DNA from: Pseudarthrobacter sp. ATCC 49987
Lineage (GTDB): Bacteria > Actinomycetota > Actinomycetes > Actinomycetales > Micrococcaceae
NCBI RefSeq assembly: GCF_009928425.1
Contig: NZ_JAABNS010000001.1
Location: 1,984,001-2,048,000, forward strand
DNA: 64,000 nucleotides
Reading direction: 5' to 3'
This document shows, piece by piece, positions 37,413 through 44,626 of the stretch. A program made the position numbers and the translations under genes. The first letter of the stretch is position 1; each line of letters begins with the position of its first letter. The notes under the pieces are model-generated. The model had not been told where the DNA came from and made no database searches. It worked only from the letters and a program-made list of their open reading frames with translations.

Positions 37413-38357
37413 ATGACCGTAGACGCAGCAGTACAGGGAATCATCGACGCTCTGGACGCACAGGGCCTGAAGTCTTTCGAACAGATGAGCATCGAGGAAG
37501 CACGTGGGGTTGTGGATTCCTTCGTCGGCCTCCAGAAGCCGCGCCGTGAAGTGGCCAAGGTCATCGACACCGCATACCAGGGACCCGCCGGGCCGCAGGA
37601 CGTTCGAATCTATATCCCGGACGAAGAAACAGAAGGGCCGTTGCCTGTCGTGGTTTACTTCCACGGCGGAGGCTTTATCGGGGGCGGGCTGTCGGTTGCC
37701 GAGGAACCCAACCGTGCAGTAGCGAACGACGCGGGGGTGATCGTAGTGGCTGCCAGTTACCGCTTGGCTCCGGAGCATAAGTTCCCGGCGGCAACCGACG
37801 ACACTTTCGCCGCGCTGAAGTGGGCCGCAGAGCATATCGCCGACTACGGCGGAGACCCCTCCCGGATCGCCGTGATGGGTGACAGCGCCGGGGGCTCGCT
37901 GGCCGCCGTCGCGGCCCAGCGGGCCCGAAATGAGGGCGGCCCGAAGCTGCGGGGCCAGGTTCTGGTTTACCCCGTGATCGACTCAACGGCTGAGCTGCCG
38001 TCGAAGTCAGAATTCAAGGAGGGCTACATCATTACCTCCGCGGGGCTGGACTGGTTCTGGGAACAGTATCTCTCGTCGCCCGCGGACGCGGAGAATCCCT
38101 TGGCCTCGCCATCCAAAGCCGCTTCCCTGGCGGGGTTGCCGCCGGCACTGGTCGTCAGTATGGAGTACGAAGCCGCCCGTGACGAGGCTGAGGCCTACGG
38201 AAAGCAGCTGGCCGACGCCGGCGTCGAGACCGTGGCAACACGGTTCGACGGCTTGGTCCACGGCACGTACTGGATGTCTGGCGCCGTTCCCCGCAGTGCG
38301 GAGATCCACGACGCCGTCGTGAACTTCCTCCGTGAGCGGCTGGCAGTAGAGCAGTAA
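37413..38357 (+). CDS. HSL-family alpha/beta hydrolase (esterase/lactonase)
   Basis: 314 aa with AAGGAG upstream, 42 bp after the monooxygenase. Hormone-sensitive-lipase-type esterase: oxyanion motif YFHGGGFIGGG, nucleophile GDSAGGS, and near the C-terminus the acid in ARDEAEAYG and catalytic His in LVHGTYWMSG. No signal peptide, so cytoplasmic. It likely hydrolyses the ester or lactone made by the monooxygenase next to it; the pairing is a known pattern for cyclic and aryl ketone degradation, the specific substrate is unknown. Confidence 0.88.
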   Translation: MTVDAAVQGIIDALDAQGLKSFEQMSIEEARGVVDSFVGLQKPRREVAKVIDTAYQGPAGPQDVRIYIPDEETEGPLPVVVYFHGGGFIGGGLSVAEEPNRAVANDAGVIVVAASYRLAPEHKFPAATDDTFAALKWAAEHIADYGGDPSRIAVMGDSAGGSLAAVAAQRARNEGGPKLRGQVLVYPVIDSTAELPSKSEFKEGYIITSAGLDWFWEQYLSSPADAENPLASPSKAASLAGLPPALVVSMEYEAARDEAEAYGKQLADAGVETVATRFDGLVHGTYWMSGAVPRSAEIHDAVVNFLRERLAVEQ

Positions 38358-38507
38358 ACGCCAAAGTTCTAAAAGGCCAGCCATTGGCCGTCGACCTGAT
38401 CCGCGCGAACGGCGGCCCGAGAAGGGTCGCCGTTCGTCCGGAGCTAACAGCAGAGGACCGGAAGAACGGGATCTGCCAAGCGCATCTCGCAGATTTAGGA
38501 GTACGAA

Positions 38508-39278
38508 GTGAATAATTTTGCCGCGGTTGAGGGTTCAGGATCCCATAAAGTCCTCGCGCTACACGGCTGGGCCCTTGACAGCTCCGTCTGGCTCGCCACA
38601 CGGGCCCTAAGCAACCAGAGAGAGCTAACGTATGCCTACTACGACTTCCCGGGCTACGGCGTAAACCAAAACGAACCGCCTGCCAGCGGGATGGAGGGAA
38701 TGGTGAAGGCCGCCATGGACGCGGTCGGCAGTCTGGGCTGGGAAAGGTTCTCTGTCCTAGGCCATTCAATGGGCGGGGCGGCAGCGCTCCGCCTCGCGAC
38801 GCTGATGCCGGATCAGGTGCTTTCCGTGGCAGCCCTTACACCCGTTTCGCCCGCGGGCACAGCACTGAACGCAGAAACATATGACGCTTTCCGCCGTGCC
38901 TGGGCCGATCCCGCTGCAGCCATCAAAGGCTCATTGTCGCCGAATATCGATCCGGAAGACCTGCGCCGTCTGGTGGACCGGAACCGCGCGACCATGAACG
39001 AAGAGGTCTGGTCGGCTTACCTCGCCAACTGGACCGGACCGGACTTCATGGATGAGCTGGGCTCCCACGAGATCCCAACAACGCTGCTCTACGGAGAGTC
39101 TGATCCATTCGTAACGGCGGATTACCTGGCGGAAACGGTGGCAAAGCTGCGCAAGGGTACGATCCGGCAGCTTCCCAAGGCAGGGCACTACCCCATGATC
39201 GAAAACCCCGGTGCCTCGGTGGCGGCGTGGGAGGCCGCCCTCACCGGGACCGCAACAAGCCAGGCCCAAACCATCTAG
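38508..39278 (+). CDS. Alpha/beta hydrolase, BioH/lactonase-like
   Basis: 256 aa from GTG 38508 (TTAGGAG upstream). Motifs: VLALHGWALDSSVW (oxyanion region), nucleophile LGHSMGGAAAL, and catalytic His in KAGHYPMIENP; the acid is likely in YGESDPFVT. These fit the BioH/3-oxoadipate enol-lactonase-like branch. It sits 150 bp after the first hydrolase and 11 bp before the YciI-like gene, so it probably acts on the same pathway, for instance opening a second ester or lactone. Confidence 0.85.
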   Translation: MNNFAAVEGSGSHKVLALHGWALDSSVWLATRALSNQRELTYAYYDFPGYGVNQNEPPASGMEGMVKAAMDAVGSLGWERFSVLGHSMGGAAALRLATLMPDQVLSVAALTPVSPAGTALNAETYDAFRRAWADPAAAIKGSLSPNIDPEDLRRLVDRNRATMNEEVWSAYLANWTGPDFMDELGSHEIPTTLLYGESDPFVTADYLAETVAKLRKGTIRQLPKAGHYPMIENPGASVAAWEAALTGTATSQAQTI

Positions 39279-39289
39279 AGGAGCATTTC

Positions 39290-39568
39290 ATGACAACGCA
39301 TGTAGTCCACTGGTCCTATACCCCCGACAAGTCAGTGATGGAGGCTTCCCGCGCTGAGCATCTCGCATACGTCAAGCAGCTGGTCTCCGACGGCAAACTT
39401 CTGGAGGCCGGGCCTTTCGAAGACGAAACCGGCGCCCTGCTGATTTTCCGGCTCGAGTCGGCCGCTGAATTGATTGAGCTGCTGCAGCGGGACCCCTATA
39501 CCAGCGGCGGGGTCGTCACCGACACCCGCATCTACGACTGGCGCCCAGTGCTCGGACCCCTTTCCTGA
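39290..39568 (+). CDS. YciI-like protein
   Basis: 92 aa; ATG 39290 follows GAGGAG. Ferredoxin-like YciI/dimeric alpha-beta-barrel family: HVVHWSYTPDK at the start, RAEHLAYVKQLVSDGKLLEA, then GPFEDETGALLIF and DPYTSGGVVTDTRIYDWRPV at the end. His/Asp pairs in the family may give lyase or dehydrochlorinase-type activity; members often sit in aromatic or ketone catabolic operons. Last gene of the run, followed by a strong hairpin. Confidence 0.82.
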   Translation: MTTHVVHWSYTPDKSVMEASRAEHLAYVKQLVSDGKLLEAGPFEDETGALLIFRLESAAELIELLQRDPYTSGGVVTDTRIYDWRPVLGPLS

Positions 39569-39600
39569 AAGCGGAGGACGGCGTCCGCTAAAAGGCCGCA

Positions 39601-39638
39601 GCCGGCCTCGCCGCGGGAAGACCCGCGGCGAGGCCGGC
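39601..39638 (+). terminator. Strong hairpin after the catabolic run
   Basis: A perfect 17-bp GC-rich stem (GCCGGCCTCGCCGCGGG / its complement) with loop AAGA. No T-run follows. It ends the monooxygenase-to-YciI run and may also serve the opposing small gene. Confidence 0.8.
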
Positions 39639-39688
39639 TCCGAAGGACGATACGACTTCTGGCGAGCACACCAGTAGGACACCGAGGG

Positions 39689-39883
39689 CTAGGCGTAAGC
39701 CAGTTCGTCGTCAGCCTCTTCGAACTCGACGGCCGCGACGATCTTCATGGTCACCGGGTCGATCTTGAAAGCCTCGTTGTCCTCTTCCACCATGAGGAAC
39801 TCGCCTTGGTCCGTGGTGAAATGCCAGGCCAGGGCGGGCTCGCCGTTGTGGTCGTAGTTGGGGTCGTCGCTGGTGATCTTCAC
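39689..39883 (-). CDS. Small acidic protein, 64 aa
   Basis: From GTG 39883 with GAGG upstream. Sequence starts MKITSDDPNYDHNGEPALAW and ends VAAVEFEEADDELAYA; strongly acidic, predicted beta-strands, no membrane segment. Convergent to the catabolic run. Family not recognised. Confidence 0.45.
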   Translation of the reverse strand: MKITSDDPNYDHNGEPALAWHFTTDQGEFLMVEEDNEAFKIDPVTMKIVAAVEFEEADDELAYA

Positions 39884-39909
39884 CAGCGACCGCCTCGCAC
39901 AGCTCGCGG

Positions 39910-40365
39910 ATGATCAGCTCGAACTCCGGAGCAGAGGCCGGCCGCGCCAGATCTCACGCAGCAACCATCGCAGCCTTGACAGGCGCCCTCGCCGAACGCG
40001 GAATGTCCATCCGCGACGGGCTCCTCGTCGGAGACGATGCAGTCTCACAATACGACGGCGATCCAATGGGCGGACTCTCACTGCCCCTTACCTCGACTGA
40101 GTCCAGCCAGATCAACGCCGAGTTCGTCTACCGCGGCAGCAGCGTCGCCACCACAAACCGCATCACCCTGCCGGCTTCGACCAAAGAGACCCAGACTGCG
40201 GACGCCGTCGAAAGTTGCGTGGAATCAATGCAGAGCCTGAACGTCCGAGTTGCCATGCAGTGCCCGGACGCTGTGGACGCAAATGCTGGACGCAAAGTCC
40301 AGAAATCCCGGACCGGCCGCAACCCCAGGTCGATCCAAAAGAATAATCCGCAAATCACGTTGTAG
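39910..40365 (+). CDS. Possible hypothetical gene or remnant running into the direct repeat
   Basis: A frame of up to 151 codons. Residues ~15-115 look coding (TIAALTGALAERGMSIRDGL, LVGDDAVSQYDGDPMGGLSL, AEFVYRGSSVATTNRITLPA), but the start lacks a ribosome site and the last ~20 codons lie in the direct repeat, so the original 3' end is probably lost. Not recognised. Confidence 0.3.
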   Translation: MISSNSGAEAGRARSHAATIAALTGALAERGMSIRDGLLVGDDAVSQYDGDPMGGLSLPLTSTESSQINAEFVYRGSSVATTNRITLPASTKETQTADAVESCVESMQSLNVRVAMQCPDAVDANAGRKVQKSRTGRNPRSIQKNNPQITL

Positions 40366-40625
40366 GCGTCTCCGGCCACCATGAAGTGGTGAACGCGAAA
40401 ACCCAACGGAAGGAGGAACCAGGATGAACACCGAGAAGAGGCCCCACGGGGCGGGACGCGGTCCGCCTAGAGAGCCGCTCCCCTACACAACCGAATAGGC
40501 CGATTCCGGGACCCCACACACCCGGAACATCAGATCAGAGGCGAGAGTGTGCACAATGTGCACACGAAAAACATCCAAAAGCCGCTGACCTGCGGAAACA
40601 CTGTGCCCGAGGTGGGACTCGAACC
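40302..40625 (+). repeat. Long direct repeat, copy 2 (tRNA-Leu end)
   Basis: Counterpart of 31355-31679, same orientation. It begins in unannotated DNA and ends inside the T-arm of the intact tRNA-Leu gene. Confidence 0.88.
40547..40565. promoter_or_regulatory. Perfect palindrome, 9-1-9, downstream of tRNA-Leu
   Basis: GTGTGCACA A TGTGCACAC, about 40 bp past the tRNA 3' end on the minus strand. It could be the tRNA terminator hairpin (a T-rich stretch lies upstream rather than after it) or a dyad protein site. Confidence 0.6.
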
Positions 40626-40685
40626 CACACACCTTTCGATACCGCATTTTGAGTGCGGCGCGTCTGCCAATTCCGCCACTCGGGC
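40604..40685 (-). tRNA. tRNA-Leu(CAA)
   Basis: 82-nt class II tRNA. Acceptor strands GCCCGAG and CTCGGGC with discriminator A, anticodon stem CCGCA / TGCGG with loop CTCAAAA (anticodon CAA, reads UUG), a variable arm, and T-loop GGTTCGAGTCC. CCA is not encoded. Its 3' half is duplicated at 31658-31679. It marks the switch from accessory to core DNA and is the likely integration site. Confidence 0.93.
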
Positions 40686-40891
40686 GCGGAGTACACCGGT
40701 GTAATAATCTCGCCACCACAGTGCTGTGAGCAACGCGATCGCTTCCAGTGCGCGAAATTACTCTACATGCAGATAGGCTGAATTCCAGAATCGCGCCAGT
40801 GACGCCGCATCGAACATAACCGGTCCCAGTACAGCAGCGGTGACAACCTAAGACGGTCCAGTCCCCGCCGTACCCTTTCCAAGGAGTTCCC

Positions 40892-41497
40892 GTGTCAGAA
40901 CAGACGGAGTCAAACCCCACGTCCAAGCCGGCGCGCCGCGTGGTTGTCGCCGAGGACGAGACCCTTATCCGGCTCGACATCATTGAGATCCTGCGGGGCG
41001 AAGGCTATGACGTTGTCGGCGAAGCGGACAACGGCGAGAAGGCCGTGCAGCTCGCCGAGGAACTCAAGCCTGACCTGGTCCTGATGGACGTCAAGATGCC
41101 GGTCATGGACGGCATCTCCGCCGCCGAGAAGATCGTCAAGGCCCGGATCGCCCCCGTGGTCCTGCTCACCGCGTTCAGCCAGAAGGAACTCGTCGAGCGC
41201 GCCCGCGACGCCGGCGCCATGGCCTACGTGGTCAAGCCGTTCACGCCCGCAGACCTCATCCCCGCACTGGAGATCGCGCTCTCCCGGCACGAGGAAATCA
41301 AGGCCCTCGAAAGCGAAGTGACCGACCTGCAGGAGCAGTTCGCCACCCGCAAGCTCGTGGAGCGCGCCAAGAGCCTCCTGACCACCAAGATGGGCCTGAC
41401 GGAGCCCGAGGCGTTCCGCTGGATCCAGAAGACGTCCATGGACCGCCGCCTGAGCATGCGTGAGGTTGCCGAGACCATCATCAACCAGGTCAACTAG
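40892..41497 (+). CDS. pdtaR: ANTAR response regulator, PdtaR-like
   Basis: 201 aa from GTG 40892 with AAGGAG upstream. An N-terminal receiver domain with phosphoacceptor Asp66 (LVLMDVKMP), acidic pocket VVAEDETLIR, Thr in LLTAFSQ and Lys in YVVKPFTP; a helical linker; and a C-terminal ANTAR RNA-binding domain (about 135-195: LVERAKSLLTTKMGLTEPEA, FRWIQKTSMDRRLSMREVAE). Such proteins bind dual hexaloop RNA and act as antiterminators when phosphorylated. The partner kinase (PdtaS) is not in the window. Position beside pyk agrees with actinobacterial gene order. Confidence 0.92.
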   Translation: MSEQTESNPTSKPARRVVVAEDETLIRLDIIEILRGEGYDVVGEADNGEKAVQLAEELKPDLVLMDVKMPVMDGISAAEKIVKARIAPVVLLTAFSQKELVERARDAGAMAYVVKPFTPADLIPALEIALSRHEEIKALESEVTDLQEQFATRKLVERAKSLLTTKMGLTEPEAFRWIQKTSMDRRLSMREVAETIINQVN

Positions 41498-41514
41498 TCC
41501 GGCCGGCAAAAAAA

Positions 41515-41575
41515 AGACATAAAGGGTGGGTCCCCGCCGCGTTTCACACGCGGCCGGGACCCTCCCTTTATGTCT
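41515..41575. terminator. Bidirectional terminator between pdtaR and pyk
   Basis: Long stem AGACATAAAGGG..GGGTCCC / GGGACCC..CCCTTTATGTCT with an inner CCGCG/CGCGG stem, preceded by an A8 run, so the minus-strand transcript of pyk ends in U8. Serves the two convergent genes. Confidence 0.88.
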
Positions 41576-41587
41576 AGAGCAGCAGAA

Positions 41588-43087
41588 CTAGATCTTGCTG
41601 TTCCGCTTCTTCCGTTCCGGCCAGGGGCCGACCTTGTCCTTGGTGACTTCGGTCCCGCCATGGCTGCCCGCGTCGGCGAGGTCGCCCACCTTGTGGACCT
41701 TCAGCATGTTCGTGGAACCGGCCTTTCCGGGAGGCGAACCGGCGGCGATGACCACCATGTCCCCGTCCTCGACGAGGTCCATGTTCAACAGGCTGCGGTC
41801 AACCTGTGCGGTCATCTCGTCGGTGTGGCCCACCATCGGGACCAGGACCGGCTGGATGCCCCAGGTCAGCGCAAGCTGGTTCCAGACGTGCTCCACCGGG
41901 GTGAAGGCGAACACGGGTCGGATCGGACGCAGCCGCGACAAACGCCGCGCTGAGTCACCGGACTGGGTGAAGGTACAGATGTACTTCGCATCCAGCTGGT
42001 CGGCGATTTCGACGGCGGCACGGGTGATGGCGCCGCCGCGGGTCTTCGGCTTGGTGCCCAGCGGGGGGACGCGCTCCAGGCCGTGGACCTCGGTGGATTC
42101 GATGATCCGAGCCATGGTCTTGACGGTCTCGATCGGGAACTTGCCCACGCTGGTCTCGCCCGAGAGCATGACTGCATCGGCGCCGTCGAGGACGGCGTTG
42201 GCGCAGTCGGAGGCCTCGGCGCGGGTCGGCCGCGGGTTGTCGATCATGGATTCGAGCACCTGGGTTGCCACGATGACCGGCTTGGCCCAGCGGCGCGCGA
42301 GTTCGACGGCGCGCTTCTGCACGATCGGCACTTCCTCGAGGGGAAGTTCCACGCCGAGGTCGCCACGGGCCACCATGATGGCGTCGAAGGCGTCGATGAT
42401 TTCGGGGAGCTGCTCAACAGCCTGCGGCTTCTCGATCTTGGCGATCACCGGGACGCGGCGGCCTTCTTCGTCCATGATCTCGTGGACGCGCTTGATGTCC
42501 GAGGCGTCGCGGACGAAGGACAGGGCCACCATGTCCACACCGCGGCGCATCGCCCAGCGCAGATCGTCCTCGTCCTTTTCACTCAGTGCGGGGACGTTGA
42601 CGGCAACGCCGGGCAGGTTGATGCCCTTGTTGTTCGACACGTAGCCGCCAACGATCACCTGGGCGACCACCTTGACGTCGTCGACGTCGATGGCCCGGAG
42701 GGCCACCTTGCCGTCGTCGATCAGGAGCGCGTCGCCGGGATTGACGTCCTCGGTGAGGCTCTTGAGCGTCGTGGAGCAGATGTCCTTGGTGCCCGGGACG
42801 TCCTCGGTGGTGATGGTGAACGTGTCGCCGACGGCCAGCAGGTGCGGTCCGTCGACGAACCGGCCGAGGCGGATTTTCGGCCCCTGCAGGTCGGCCATGA
42901 TGGCCACGGCCTTGCCGAGCTGGCCGGCGGCCTTGCGGACGTTCTCATACGTGGCGTCGTGTACGGCGTAGTCGCCGTGGCTCATGTTCATGCGGGCAAC
43001 GTCAACCCCGGCCTCCAGCACGGCGAGAGTGTTCTCAAAGCTCGCGATTGCCGGTCCGAACGTGGCCACTATTTTAGCGCGTCTCAT
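41588..43087 (-). CDS. pyk: Pyruvate kinase
   Basis: 499 aa. Converts phosphoenolpyruvate and ADP to pyruvate and ATP, last step of glycolysis. Seen: N-terminal MRRAKIVATFGPA, substrate region DVARMNMSHGDYA, DLQGPKIRLGRF, the active-site signature VIAKIEKPQAVEQL (catalytic Lys) and metal ligands in MVARGDLGVELPLEEVP, then MLSGETSVGKFPIETV and a C-terminal allosteric domain. Full length. Lies 81 bp downstream of gltD in the same direction and has the shared terminator after it. Confidence 0.96.
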   Translation of the reverse strand: MRRAKIVATFGPAIASFENTLAVLEAGVDVARMNMSHGDYAVHDATYENVRKAAGQLGKAVAIMADLQGPKIRLGRFVDGPHLLAVGDTFTITTEDVPGTKDICSTTLKSLTEDVNPGDALLIDDGKVALRAIDVDDVKVVAQVIVGGYVSNNKGINLPGVAVNVPALSEKDEDDLRWAMRRGVDMVALSFVRDASDIKRVHEIMDEEGRRVPVIAKIEKPQAVEQLPEIIDAFDAIMVARGDLGVELPLEEVPIVQKRAVELARRWAKPVIVATQVLESMIDNPRPTRAEASDCANAVLDGADAVMLSGETSVGKFPIETVKTMARIIESTEVHGLERVPPLGTKPKTRGGAITRAAVEIADQLDAKYICTFTQSGDSARRLSRLRPIRPVFAFTPVEHVWNQLALTWGIQPVLVPMVGHTDEMTAQVDRSLLNMDLVEDGDMVVIAAGSPPGKAGSTNMLKVHKVGDLADAGSHGGTEVTKDKVGPWPERKKRNSKI

Positions 43088-43168
43088 ATACCTACCCTAG
43101 TAGTCGATTGCATGGATGAAGTTGTTGGCGGTATCGGCCGGGGCCGGCCGCCGGGAAACAACTGCGAC

Positions 43169-44626
43169 TTACAGGACGGCCATGGCCCGGTCGGTCGGGG
43201 CCACGGGGGCCGGAAGGATGGTGCTGCCCATCAGGAACTTGTCCACCGCGGCGGCGCAGGCGCGTCCCTCGGCGATGGCCCAGACGATGAGCGACTGGCC
43301 GCGGCCGGCGTCACCGGCCACGAAGATGCCTTCCGTGTTGGTCATATAGTAGCCGTCACGGGCCACGTTGCCGCGGCCGTCGAACTCGGCGCTGACCTGC
43401 TCGGTGATCCCTGCCGGCTCCGGGCCGGTGAAGCCCAGGGACAGGAAGACCAGGTCCGCCGGGATGATCCGCTCGGTGCCGGCCTTCGGGAGGCGCTTGC
43501 CATCGACGAATTCGGTTTCTGCGACCTTCACCCCGGTCAGTTTGCCGTTCTCGCCGACGAACTCCACGGTGGAGGCGAGGTAGGTGCGTTCGCCGCCTTC
43601 CTCGTGGGCGCTGGCAACTTCAAACAGGGTGGGGAACGTCGGCCACGGCTGGTGGCTGGCGCGCTCCGCCGGCGGCTGCTTGCCGATCGCGAGGGTGGTG
43701 ACGGACGCAGCCTGGTGCCGGTGTGCGGTGCCGAGGCAGTCCGCGCCGGTATCGCCGCCGCCAAGGATGATCACGTGCTTGCCGGCGGCGTTGATCTGGT
43801 TTTCCACCGTCTCCCCCGCCACCACGCGGTTGGCCGGAACGAGGTAGTCCATCGCGAAGTGCACGCCCTCGAGCTCGCGACCCGGGATCGGCAGGTCACG
43901 CGGGACGGTGGCGCCGGTGGCCACCACGACGGCGTCGTACCGGCGGCGGAGCTGCTCCCACGTCACGTCGGTGCCGACGGCGACGCCGGTCCGGAAGCGG
44001 GTGCCTTCGGCCTTCATCTGCTCCAGGCGGCGGTCCACGTGCTCTTTTTCCATCTTGAAATCGGGGATCCCGTACCGCAGGAGGCCGCCGATCTTGTCAT
44101 CGCGCTCGTAAACGGCGACCGTGTGGCCCACCCGGGTCAGCTGTTGGGCGACGGCGAGTCCGGCGGGACCGGAGCCGACGACGGCGACCGTCTTGCCGCT
44201 GAGGCGGGCCGGCGGCAGCGGGTTGACCCAGCCGTTCTCGAACGCCTGGTCCACGATCGAGACCTCCACCTGCTTGATGGTCACGGCAGGCTGGTTGATG
44301 CCCAGCACGCAGGACGCCTCGCAGGGTGCCGGGCAGAGCCGGCCGGTGAATTCGGGGAAGTTGTTGGTGGCGTGGAGCCGCTCCATCGCTTCCTCGCCCT
44401 TGTCCCGCCAGATGAGGTCATTCCACTCCGGGATGAGGTTGCCCAGCGGGCAGCCCTGGTGGCAGAACGGCACACCGCAGTCCATGCAGCGGCCGGCCTG
44501 GGCCTTGAGGACACCCTTTTCCTGGGCCTCATAGACTTCCTTCCAGTCCATGATGCGGACCGGAACGGGACGGCGGGGCTGGGTTTCGCGCTGACGTACT
44601 TTCAGAAATCCGCGTGGATCAGCCAC
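43169..44626 (-). CDS. gltD: Glutamate synthase (NADPH) small subunit
   Basis: 485 aa. Feeds electrons from NADPH through FAD and two 4Fe-4S clusters to the large subunit. Cys clusters [17 protein letters not shown] and [12 protein letters not shown] near the N-terminus, FAD motif [20 protein letters not shown] motif [11 protein letters not shown], and C-terminal [19 protein letters not shown]. Its ATG overlaps the gltB stop by 8 bp, so the subunits are coupled. Normal length. Confidence 0.96.
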   Translation of the reverse strand: MADPRGFLKVRQRETQPRRPVPVRIMDWKEVYEAQEKGVLKAQAGRCMDCGVPFCHQGCPLGNLIPEWNDLIWRDKGEEAMERLHATNNFPEFTGRLCPAPCEASCVLGINQPAVTIKQVEVSIVDQAFENGWVNPLPPARLSGKTVAVVGSGPAGLAVAQQLTRVGHTVAVYERDDKIGGLLRYGIPDFKMEKEHVDRRLEQMKAEGTRFRTGVAVGTDVTWEQLRRRYDAVVVATGATVPRDLPIPGRELEGVHFAMDYLVPANRVVAGETVENQINAAGKHVIILGGGDTGADCLGTAHRHQAASVTTLAIGKQPPAERASHQPWPTFPTLFEVASAHEEGGERTYLASTVEFVGENGKLTGVKVAETEFVDGKRLPKAGTERIIPADLVFLSLGFTGPEPAGITEQVSAEFDGRGNVARDGYYMTNTEGIFVAGDAGRGQSLIVWAIAEGRACAAAVDKFLMGSTILPAPVAPTDRAMAVL

